37,307 bases of DNA from Branchiostoma floridae. Its lineage: Eukaryota; Chordata; Leptocardii; Amphioxiformes; Branchiostomatidae. The notes below the pieces were generated by a model. That model was not told the DNA's origin and searched no databases. It saw nothing but the letters and a program-made list of their open reading frames with translations. Below are positions 24,601 to 29,070 of this stretch, in pieces. Made by a program: the position numbers and the translations under genes. The stretch is taken from NCBI RefSeq assembly GCF_000003815.2, contig NC_049986.1:23748361-23785667 (forward strand), in the 5' to 3' direction. The number at the start of each line of letters is the position of its first letter. Position 1 is the stretch's first letter.

Positions 24601-27512
24601 CTTTTTGATCTTTAGACGTTTTGGAACTAAACGTTTTGGAACTTAAAATGTGTAAATGTAAACGCCGGGGTACATCTCGAGTGACAGACATACAGAAGAG
24701 TCTATTGGACATAAATATCTCTAGCGGGTTGTATACATGTACACAGTGTTCCTTGAGCACAAAAGTACAACTAATAAAACCATATCGACAATTATTGAAA
24801 ATCAAATCAAATCAAACTTTATTTAATCAACTTGGCAGTCAATTAGACTGAACTTCGTCGATTTTGCGAGTTAATAATGCAAATACATTGGCAATTAAAA
24901 TCAAGAGATAGGTAGAATACATTTTTTAAAACCATTTCATGAGTCAGTTAGTTAAAATCTCTTAACGACGTACATACCAACACAACAATAACAAAACAAC
25001 TGGTTACATGTATACATACAGCAAGCGGCCGATATTGCAGATGGGAGCGGACGATATTGCACATAGTGACATGGGACTCAGACTAAGTCTAGTAAGTCTC
25101 TCGCTGCCCTCGCCACAAACGAGTTCCTATGTCTCTCAGTACGGCTGACTGGCAGTTTATACGGCCAGACAGGGGAGCCATACTCCAGCACCGAGCGGAT
25201 GAAAGATATGTACAGATACCTTACGATGCATTTATGTCACAGTTGCTCTTGCACTGTTTCCCATTAGGTCCGCTCCAACTGGTGCTGGAATATGCCGAAC
25301 ACGGGAGTCTCCTGCACCTGCTGTGGACGTTACGTGCGGAGTCCAAACTCAACAGGACCGTTCTGGTCAACAAACGGCACATCTTCGAGAACATGATGGT
25401 GGAAGTGTGCTGCGGCCTGGAGCATCTGGCAAGCAGGAGGGTGAGGAACTTTTAGAAACTGCATCATAGGTCGTACAACTTCCCTCCATTTCCCCATGTT
25501 GCCAGCAAAGATCTGTTCTAACATCTTCTCTTTCAAAGTCGATGCATGGGACAAGCAATATTAGTCGTACCATGACACTAGATACAATCTCTCAATCAGA
25601 TCAGAGTTCATGACTTTATTGTACAACCCTTGGCAACATGAACCTTATTCTTAGAATTTTCTCTTTAAGCTTAAACGTTGTTGTCAACGATTTGAAATAT
25701 TTGATTTCGGAATATGCTGGAACAGTAGACCAACTAACCTCCCACATCTTTGAGCAGCTGGTTCACCGAGACATCGCGGCCCGGAACATCCTGATCTGTG
25801 GGAAGGGAACCGCCAAGATCGCAGACTTCGGGCTGGCCCGGGACATGTACGCTGTGGGGTACCATCGGCAGGACGGGGTAGGTCGGATATACGAAAGGAG
25901 CTTGCAGAGGAAGCTTTAGTAGTATCACTTGGTTTAGAGGACATTAAAACGATGACATTAAAAATATTAGATTCTGGTCTTTTAAAGATCCGACAGTTTT
26001 GGAAAAGACGGATGTGATGTTTACATAGAAAGTAAAATTAACTTACAATGAATCTATGCAGCTGGAATGCACTCACATTATGCATATGGTGTTTCCCCTT
26101 TTCAGATACAGAGATGGAACTCAGCAGCTATTAGAAAAATCTTCCTATATGTTCCTCCAGGGTAATGACCTCCTGCCGCTGAAGTGGATGGCGCCGGAGG
26201 GCCTGAAGAACGAGGCTAGGTTCACCCACAAGAGTGACGTGTGAGTATTAAACTTTGTCTGTAAAAACTGAACTTGTAAACAATAATGCTGATCTTCTTC
26301 AGACAGACAGTTGTCAATCTTCATATCTTAGTTATAACCTTTGCCCTCTTTAACGCAATTGGTCTTTTATTTTCCAGCTGGTCCTTTGGGGTTCTGTTGT
26401 GGGAAGTGGCGCAGCTCGGCCGTACGCCGTACCCTGGGATGGAGGGGGCAGACAGACTGTATGATGCTCTGCAAAACCACTTCAGACTCCCCAGGCCTCA
26501 GTTATGCACAGAAGGAAGGTACGACTGGGATGGTTTTGGAAGGAGGGGAATCCGGAGTACTCACACTGCTACACTTCCATGTTATTTCTAGAATGAAAGC
26601 TGGCCTATGTTGGAAGAACATATAACTGTTACGTTAAAGTTTATTTCTTACTTTCTGTCGAAGACGGTGAGAGGTATCGACGTCTGGCCCAATTCTGAAG
26701 ATGGATTCTGGAATGACAATAACAGCGCGTTGGTTATAAAATAGAATCGGTCATATTCAGGAAATGTCGTAGAAAGTCATGACATCAGACTGAATGAACA
26801 ATGTCTGTCCTTCTGTTAAGCTAAGGGCACAACCCGCCGTACGTACAATTTTGCCGTACGTGGCTGTACAGGGTAGACGCGTCGCCCGTACTGGCACGTA
26901 CGGGGGCGAATCTGAAGCCTGATGGCACACAAAGTTTTGCCTGCACGTAAAGTTCTACGACGTGTCTGCGTGCTCCAAAATCCGTCGCGTTCCCTACGAG
27001 TTCGTACGGAGCCGGTACTTACGACTTACGGATCCCAAAAGATTGCACACGTTTTGGCACGTAGACAGCACGTATTTGCACGTACGGCAGGTTGTGCCCT
27101 TAGCTTTCTGTACATGCTTCCTGTTCCAACCCAGATACCAGCTGATGCTGCAGTGCTGGAAGTTTAACGAGAAGACCAGGCCGGACGCCTCGACTGTCAG
27201 ACAGCAGCTGGAGGCAGATCCCAATGTGAGATGTATTTTTTTTTCACCTGTTTGTCTCACCTACATGTTGCTGTTTTTGCTACTTGACGTTTGTTCAAAT
27301 TGGGTGACATTTCTGCCTATCGATGTTGAATAACGCACCAGCAACTGATTTCTTTCTTTGTATGACGTCCATACTATTGTAATTTTTGATTGACCCATAG
27401 TGAAAAAAGAGGATGTCATTGTTTCCAACATATTCTGTCGTTGCGTCATCAGGGCTTCTTTTACTTCAACGCACCCGTGGCTGCGATAGAGGCACCAGTT
27501 ACCTCGGTATGA
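6611..27512 (+). CDS. Receptor tyrosine kinase, CUB / unknown module / EGF / Ig / EGF / TM / kinase (22 coding exons)
   Basis: Joined exons: 6611-6686, 6882-6991, 8362-8485, 9215-9337, 10092-10165, 10796-10901, 11355-11490, 13913-14012, 14932-15013, 15469-15597, 16379-16550, 16891-17006, 18011-18121, 18881-19035, 22848-23040, 24476-24586, 25268-25440, 25758-25877, 26161-26240, 26378-26518, 27135-27225, 27453-27512. All introns are GT/AG and phases match, giving about 860 residues. Order: signal peptide 1-25, CUB about 26-144, unnamed module about 145-310, EGF-like 311-353, Ig 354-449, EGF-like 450-486, membrane span about 490-513, kinase about 567-838, short tail. The kinase keeps the Gly loop, VAVK, alpha-C Glu, HRDIAARN, DFG and the APE motif, so it should be active. 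It would phosphorylate tyrosines at the plasma membrane after ligand binding; the ligand is unknown. The EGF/Ig mix recalls Tie receptors, but the CUB domain and domain order do not match any human RTK family I know. Lancelets are known to have expanded tyrosine kinases. Confidence 0.88.
6882..6991 (+). CDS. RTK exon 2: CUB domain, first part
   Basis: Acceptor CCATATTAG, donor GTAACT, phases 1 to 0. Encodes GCTYHLTGNRGHIIS and later DHCEWDITTDPDRIIL. The first Cys, the Gly-x-Ile-x-Ser-like turn and the C-x-W-x-I core are CUB hallmarks. Confidence 0.85.
7137..7310. mobile_element. Complete MITE with TA target duplication (pogo/Tigger-like) in RTK intron 2
   Basis: 174 bp, flanked by TA at 7135-7136 and 7311-7312. 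Ends are CAGTAGAAGCCGCTTAATTG and the inverse CAATGGAAGCCAGTTAATTG. It has no coding capacity. The partial copy at 1-131 shows that this is a family. Confidence 0.8.
7311..8361. other. RTK intron 2, remainder
   Basis: A/T-rich intron sequence with a short repeated phrase TTTACAAAAAATGGT near 7808 and 8018. No coding feature. Confidence 0.6.
8362..8485 (+). CDS. RTK exon 3: CUB domain, middle part
   Basis: Acceptor TCTATTCCAG. Encodes MNFDNRPFQRGTENCTGD then VFTFHDGGSSSS and DTFCAIQ, carrying the third and fourth CUB cysteines and the D-x-x-x-x-x-DG motif. Two donors are possible: 8485|GTACGT (preferred) or 8482|GTGGTA, which would drop one residue in the same phase. Confidence 0.85.
8486..9214. 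other. RTK intron 3
   Basis: No coding signal and no repeat that I could match within the window. Confidence 0.6.
9215..9337 (+). CDS. RTK exon 4: CUB domain, last part
   Basis: Acceptor GTACCTCCCAG, donor GTAAGT, phase 1 on both sides. Encodes VAPYHLSTASTGHQLHVVF then WSKFNLTFTTREI, the closing strands of a CUB fold (S-x-x-x-x-L-x-V-x-F and F-x-L-x-F). Confidence 0.88.
9338..10091. other. RTK intron 4
   Basis: No coding signal. The sequence is less A/T-rich than its neighbours, and I recognise no element in it. Confidence 0.6.
10092..10165 (+). CDS. RTK exon 5: unnamed module, part 1
   Basis: Acceptor TCGTCTCCAG, donor GTAAGC, phases 1 to 0. Encodes DNEPIFDDETFVPQIAEDF then NVHTAA. It is acidic. 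I do not recognise the family; support is splice phase and continuity. Confidence 0.75.
10349..10520. repeat. Degenerate 29-bp tandem repeat in RTK intron 5
   Basis: About six units start at 10349, 10378, 10405, 10434, 10463 and 10492. Each begins near AGTGACTCC and continues with GGAGAAAT and TACGTAA-like words. The copies are diverged. Confidence 0.7.
10796..10901 (+). CDS. RTK exon 6: unnamed module, part 2
   Basis: Acceptor CCATTTCTTCAG, donor GTGAGT, phases 0 to 1. Encodes NFVRLKLFDWFIYDDEGHFF then APYGYRTDRKTASGG. The V-R-L-K-L-F strand followed by an acidic turn could be a ZP-C-like beta strand (low confidence). Confidence 0.78.
10902..11354. other. RTK intron 6, with a small A/T-rich foldback
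   Basis: Contains an A/T-rich hairpin around TTATATATCTTAA/TTAAGATATAA at about 11250-11280, with outer arms ACAGTCTATATCTT and AAGATATAAACTGTA. Nothing else was recognised. Confidence 0.55.
11355..11490 (+). CDS. RTK exon 7: unnamed module, part 3
   Basis: Acceptor TTGTCCCACAG, phases 1 to 2. Encodes DILEFYIGVDLNDFDFDLTP, then DMVYACEPTHGETV and AFAQLFVNNNGR. The pattern (YIGVDL, then ACEPTHG) resembles the ZP-C segment in which V-x-L strands precede a C-A-T motif, but this is weak. The last 30 bases and the donor CAG|GTACG are the seed of the minisatellite that follows. The first in-array alternative donor (CAG|GTAAGC at 11523) would extend this exon in frame by 11 residues. Confidence 0.8.
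11461..13437 (+). repeat. 33-bp minisatellite (about 60 units) made from exon 7 end plus its 5' splice site
   Basis: Unit GTACGCTCAGCTGTTTGTCA then ACAACAATGGCAG, 33 bp. Unit 0 is the last coding part of exon 7 (GCACAGCTGTTTGTCAACAA...). So each unit carries a copy of the exon end and of the donor CAG|GTACG or, in about ten units, CAG|GTAAG. Being 33 bp long, it keeps frame and reads as 11 residues (AQLFVNNNGRY). GTAAGC units put a TAA in that frame. A few units differ in length (for example two bases missing near 12313, 13164 and 13195), which shifts frame. Long frames on both strands here are by-products of the repeat. Confidence 0.95.
13606..13787. mobile_element. MITE with 9-bp target duplication (MULE-like) in RTK intron 7
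   Basis: 182 bp. Ends TAGCCTGGTTACCATCCGGA and the inverse TAGCCTGGATACCATCCGGA, with similarity running on to GTGAGCTCGCTCCG / GTAGTTCGCTCCG. Flanked by GCCGATCAT at 13597-13605 and 13788-13796. A 9-bp duplication fits Mutator-like elements. No coding capacity. Confidence 0.8.
13913..14012 (+). CDS. RTK exon 8: unnamed module, part 4
   Basis: Acceptor GTCTTCCCGTACCCAG, donor GTACGT, phases 2 to 0. Encodes EFPLENWPFIPFYTLFPRLE then EVAYVKYTYWNVK. Rich in aromatic residues, with an alternating strand-like end. Phase fits the ordinary end of exon 7 as well as an exon 7 extended by whole 33-bp units. Confidence 0.78.
14013..14931. other. RTK intron 8
   Basis: No coding feature. I recognise no mobile element here. 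Confidence 0.6.
14932..15013 (+). CDS. RTK exon 9: unnamed module, part 5
   Basis: Acceptor TTGTCTTGTTTTAG, donor GTACAT, phases 0 to 1. Encodes VGAENAVLNEMECATNGQVF then RTQIIVK. The single Cys may pair with the one in exon 7 (ACEPTH). Confidence 0.8.
15231..15332. repeat. Foldback hairpin with a perfect 18-bp stem in RTK intron 9
   Basis: GGTTGACTATCGCGGCAA at 15259-15276 is perfectly complementary to 15286-15303, separated by 9 nt. Weaker arms outside (GTTGC...ACCCTC and GAGGGT...GCAAC) extend the foldback to about 100 bp. Confidence 0.8.
15469..15597 (+). CDS. RTK exon 10: first EGF-like domain (8 Cys)
   Basis: Acceptor AATTACTTCAG, donor GTAGGT, phase 1 on both sides, so the domain is a symmetric, shuffled exon. 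Encodes CPIGRFGRFCAERCQCYNGA, SCHSFNGACRCAPGW, then TERNCNT. Eight cysteines in the C-P-x-G-x-x-G-x-x-C...C-x-C pattern, as in Tie and MEGF proteins. Confidence 0.93.
16050..16327 (-). mobile_element. 5S-rRNA-derived SINE with (ATT)n tail in RTK intron 10
   Basis: On the minus strand from 16327, the head reads GATCTCGGAAGTTAAGCAAC, then GTACTTGGATGGGAGACC, which matches the internal promoter of 5S rRNA (box A, intermediate element and box C). A unique body follows, and the element ends in a (ATT)n tail at 16073-16050. This is the layout of 5S-derived (SINE3-type) SINEs, transcribed by RNA polymerase III and mobilised by LINEs. It ends only about 50 bp before exon 11, antisense to the gene. 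Confidence 0.82.
16379..16550 (+). CDS. RTK exon 11: Ig domain, first half
   Basis: Acceptor TTTCTGCTCCACAG, donor GTAAGT, phases 1 to 2. Encodes HPEVRISPSDDELDD, then YGQELQLTCTAYNIDVTDI and TWSFHGGDVYP. It has the first Ig Cys (L-x-C) and the core Trp 16 residues later. Confidence 0.92.
16551..16890. other. RTK intron 11
   Basis: A/T-rich intron, nothing recognised. Confidence 0.6.
16891..17006 (+). CDS. RTK exon 12: Ig domain, second half
   Basis: Acceptor TCCGTTCTCAG, donor GTACCG, phases 2 to 1. Encodes FSVLHINSLMPEHEGHVTCE then ALTRDGAKYNDMVDIMIS. It has the F-strand E-G-x-x-T-C motif; the usual Tyr before the Cys is replaced. Confidence 0.92.
17093..17965. repeat. Tetranucleotide array (ATTC)n/(TCAC)n with higher-order structure in RTK intron 12
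   Basis: It starts as (CATT)n, then TCAC/TCGC repeats. These are broken by recurring islands: TTCGCTCGTACGTTCAGTCG, seen about six times, and CTATCTATCTATGTTATATA, seen near 17266, 17406 and, shortened, 17965. Long Thr-His-Ser-Leu frames in all three phases come from the repeat and are not genes. Confidence 0.95.
18011..18121 (+). CDS. RTK exon 13: second EGF-like domain (8 Cys)
   Basis: Acceptor AACATTCCAG, donor GTGAGT, phase 1 on both sides. Encodes CEDNLYGELCDQVCNC, then TELETCNRTLGCVCQGEGCP. Again eight cysteines in the laminin/MEGF-like spacing, with a shortened last loop. Confidence 0.92.
18280..18567 (+). pseudogene. LINE 3' end: RT C-terminal tail and structured 3' UTR, in RTK intron 13
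   Basis: Reads KYQSYQLRIDVFKNSYF, then PRTIVEWNLLS and, after a frame change, SLGSFKERLQ. This is the typical end of CR1/L2-like LINE proteins (S-x-F-P-R-T-I-x-x-W-N). After the stop, a 3' UTR folds into arms GTTCGGTGTAA...ACCAGCT and AGCTGGT...TTACGCCGAAC (about 18465-18538), then a GATACA-type tail. Confidence 0.75.
18881..19035 (+). CDS. RTK exon 14: transmembrane segment and juxtamembrane region
   Basis: Acceptor CTTTTCCCGAAAG, donor GTACCT, phases 1 to 0. Encodes LLLTMSLSATGLILLLLGAI, FLL, then HRHNNRLRVGN. About 22 hydrophobic residues followed by a basic stop-transfer patch. The acceptor is purine-rich just before AG and so somewhat weak. Confidence 0.85.
19359..22720 (+). repeat. Composite of interspersed repeat family (subfamilies A and B) filling RTK intron 14
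   Basis: Starts CTAGAAAGGCCGACATTTGC at 19359. The first part has about 200-bp diverged units (words such as CAATGGACT, CACTTCCGCTAA). From 20700 on there are about 150-bp units containing ACCAAATTTCAGGTCATTTG and CCAAAAATATACATTTTTAG. The subfamily A end (GTATGGCTGAAATATAA) occurs at 20713 and again at 22718. Subfamily B ends (GGATTGCAATATAA) occur at 21580 and 22669. At 21580/21581 a B end is joined directly, head to tail, to a new B start. No coding capacity; short frames here are not genes. Confidence 0.8.
22848..23040 (+). CDS. RTK exon 15: kinase N-lobe (Gly loop and VAVK)
   Basis: Acceptor TTGAATCTCCAG, donor GTAAAT, phases 0 to 1. Encodes LLKEREIHRSRLQGGQILGE, then GAFGHVVKATLT and YVVVAVKKLK. 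It has the GEGAFG nucleotide loop (about residues 574-579) and the ATP-anchoring Lys (about 599). Confidence 0.95.
23268..24062 (+). mobile_element. Complete copy of the subfamily A interspersed element, 16-bp target duplication
   Basis: 795 bp, in RTK intron 15. Starts CTAGAAAGGCCGACATTTGC, ends CATACCTATGGTATGGCTGA then AATATAACT. The flanks ATCAAACTATTAAAAA at 23252-23267 and 24063-24078 are identical, so this is one complete insertion. A 16-bp duplication is typical of target-primed reverse transcription. It has a 5' hairpin ATTTGCT/AGCAAAT, a 3' hairpin, and (GAAA)n before the 3' hairpin. Noncoding. Confidence 0.85.
24161..24315. mobile_element. Foldback element with 41-bp arms in RTK intron 15
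   Basis: The left arm 24161-24201 (AAGACTTTATATCCGTACAC...) and right arm 24274-24315 are reverse complements except for one extra A, around a 72-nt centre. A 14-bp direct repeat, TAGACTAGTACTGA, lies outside at 24101-24114 and 24332-24345 and may be the target duplication. Confidence 0.8.
24476..24586 (+). CDS. RTK exon 16: kinase alpha-C helix region
   Basis: Acceptor GGATTTCAATCCAG, donor GTTAGT, phase 1 on both sides. Encodes DDDPQARQALLRETCIMLL, then CGNHDNVIGLKGICFRD. It contains the alpha-C Glu (RET, about residue 616) and the H-x-N-V-I-x-L-x-G motif. Confidence 0.94.
24796..25225 (-). pseudogene. LINE 3' fragment in RTK intron 16
   Basis: Read on the minus strand near 25225-25085, it gives LYISFIRSVLEYGSPVW, then RTERHRNSFVARAARDLL and a stop, the end of a CR1/Jockey-like reverse transcriptase with a deletion between the two blocks. 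The 3' UTR continues to a TTTGATT-repeat tail at about 24796-24815. Confidence 0.72.
25268..25440 (+). CDS. RTK exon 17: kinase hinge to alpha-E
   Basis: Acceptor TTTCCCATTAG, donor GTGAGG, phases 1 to 0. Encodes GPLQLVLEYAEHGSLLHLLW, then a short linker and NMMVEVCCGLEHLASRR. It has the hinge (LEYAEHGSL) and no long kinase insert, unlike VEGFR/PDGFR types. Confidence 0.94.
25441..25757. other. RTK intron 17
   Basis: No feature recognised. Confidence 0.6.
25758..25877 (+). CDS. RTK exon 18: catalytic loop and DFG
   Basis: Acceptor CATCTTTGAGCAG, donor GTAGGT, phase 0 on both sides. Encodes LVHRDIAARNILICGKGTAK, then IADFGLARDMYAVGYHRQDG. Catalytic Asp about 702, DFG Asp about 720, with two activation-loop tyrosines. 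HRDIAARN instead of the usual HRDLAARN is a conservative change. Confidence 0.96.
26161..26240 (+). CDS. RTK exon 19: end of activation loop and APE motif
   Basis: Acceptor CCTATATGTTCCTCCAG, donor GTGAGT, phases 0 to 2. Encodes GNDLLPLKWMAPEGLKN then EARFTHKSDV. I chose 26161 because it gives a DFG-to-APE distance of about 30 residues, as in VEGFR and FGFR. Two upstream AGs (26124, 26127) are in the same phase and would add 12 or 11 residues. Confidence 0.88.
26378..26518 (+). CDS. RTK exon 20: kinase C-lobe
   Basis: Acceptor TTTTATTTTCCAG, donor GTACGA, phase 2 on both sides. Encodes VWSFGVLLWEVAQLGRTPYP, then GMEGADRLYDALQNHFRLPR. It is the alpha-F helix (D-V-W-S-F-G) and the G-x-x-P-Y-P loop typical of RTKs. 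Confidence 0.95.
26818..27106. mobile_element. Foldback MITE, copy 2, in RTK intron 20
   Basis: Ends AAGCTAAGGGCACAACCCGC and the inverse AAGCTAAGGGCACAACCTGC. The inside matches copy 1 (5947-6273) in inverse orientation. TTCTGT occurs at 26811-26816 and 27106-27111 and might be a target duplication. It fills almost the whole intron and ends about 29 bp before exon 21. Short frames inside are not genes. Confidence 0.82.
27135..27225 (+). CDS. RTK exon 21: end of kinase domain
   Basis: Acceptor TTCCTGTTCCAACCCAG, donor GTGAGA, phases 2 to 0. Encodes YQLMLQCWKFNEKTRPDAST then VRQQLEADPN. It has the C-W...R-P motif that closes tyrosine kinase domains. Confidence 0.94.
27453..27512 (+). CDS. RTK exon 22: C-terminal tail and stop
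   Basis: Acceptor TTGCGTCATCAG, phase 0. Encodes GFFYFNAPVAAIEAPVTSV then TGA. The tail is short and has one Tyr. Phase and position fit, but with so little sequence the exon is less certain than the rest. Confidence 0.7.
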   Translation, partial: GFFYFNAPVAAIEAPVTSV

Positions 27513-28470
27513 GACCAAAAGGGATGTCAGAAGAAGGCGGGTGACGTCATTCTGGAAAACAAAGCACAAAAGTGGTCTAGCTAGATCATTCCATTCTTTG
27601 CTGCCATTCAACTTTATTTCAGAATATTCTGGCAGATATACATATAGAATACAACACGGTGTATTCCGTATCACAGCCCGACCACGGGAAGGATCGCCCG
27701 ACGGCCGAAGGCACTTGGTGCCCTCGAACAAACACTGTTACAATAGCAATGTTTTAATGTCCGAATCAGGCCTAGGTTTTCGAATTGTCGACCGCGCCGC
27801 TCTGGCGTGCGCAGTGTATGTTCGAATTATATTGTTGTGATACAACTTCGAAGCCTGTGTGGTACGGCTTTTTATCACATGAACACATGTATCGAACGTT
27901 ATCGCGCCTAGGTATGACATAAAGTCCAAAACAAATATCAGTACAACTCAACTGAATAAAATTTATTTACAAATGTATATATAACTACAGGACAATATTC
28001 TATGATAAACTAGTATGAATAGATATGTGCAGATATATATATAACTGTGAAAATAAGATACATGAAATACAAAGCACTAGGTCACACAGAAAAATCAAAA
28101 TAAGAATATTCACAGTTACCGAATTGTCCTGTGAGGGCGTCTTTTTCTTGTTTGATTTTGAACTACAACTATGGATTGTTCTACATTCTATTACTATTTT
28201 GAACACATGTTAATTCATGTGATGAAAGTCCAAAACAAACATCAAATATTATAAATACATATATTGAAAAATCCTTCATATGAATTACATAGTGGTCTTA
28301 CAGCTGTGACGTCATTGTTGATATATGTGACCGAGTTCACCACGAGACTCAGTGTACATGTCATGGAACGGTGTCATTGAACCCACTCATGTCATGACAC
28401 GCAGTAACTCCAGACAAAAACGTTTAAATGGCAAAGGGTCCCTTATGTTTATGCTGATACCCCCATTCCA
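27513..28470 (+). other. RTK 3' UTR and downstream sequence
   Basis: AATAAA at 27955-27960 is a candidate polyadenylation signal about 440 bp after the stop. A phrase AAAGTCCAAAACAAA occurs at about 27921 and 28226 with similar neighbours (ACATGAACACATGT-like), suggesting an old 300-bp duplication. No coding frame was recognised. Confidence 0.45.
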
Positions 28471-28680
28471 CAAGGACGGCGCTCTCGCCGCGCTCTCTCT
28501 GCGACGTAATTTTTGACAGATCGCTCAACGAATTGTGTAGAAAAGAAACGAATATTTTTTTACAGTTTGTGCGTTTTGTTGTCTTCTCGGTCACACTTTC
28601 ACATTTTGTATGATCAGTGAGAGCGCAGTGAGAGCGCAATGAGAGCGTAGTGAGAGCGCAGCGCGATCGCCGTCAAGTCC
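28471..28680. repeat. Foldback repeat with an 11-bp tandem (GTGAGAGCGCA)
   Basis: Left end AAGGACGGCGCTCTCGCC is roughly inverse to the right end GCGCGATCGCCGTCAAGTCC. At 28617-28660 there are four 11-bp units (GTGAGAGCGCA, one variant). Probably a MITE; ends not exact. Confidence 0.5.
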
Positions 28681-29031
28681 ATCCGGTGCAATAGGAAAAG
28701 TACAAATAGACCCAGATAACCTGAATTCACTTGGATTATAGTTGTTGTTATTTCTACATGTGCTACTGTCCCATACCAGATTCCTGCAAAGAATACTATT
28801 TCTGGTAATTAAGAAACACTTTAGAGCAAAGTAATACGTAACACTTTAACGCTATTGAATGTTAATCAGTAAAACCGTAGCGCGTCAGAAAATCTGCACG
28901 GCAGGCTGGGGGGCGCTGTCTATTGTTTGCTGGAGAGAAAACAAAACATCCACAAAGAAACGAAAAACCGGTTCTTTCACTAAATGATGTCTCATTAAAG
29001 TATCCCAATTATCTGCGTGTGGGTCAGTTAA
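28681..29031. other. Sequence upstream of the retrotransposon ORF
   Basis: No recognised feature. The 5' boundary of the retrotransposon probably lies here, but I cannot place it. Confidence 0.4.
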
Positions 29032-29070
29032 CCCATTGCATCTTGTCACTATACGGAAAAATACCCCCAG

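Noticed and set aside
26105-26124. Acceptor at 26104 (TTTTCAG) for exon 19
   Set aside because: It has a good tract, but the phase does not fit the phase-0 end of exon 18 and leads to a stop.
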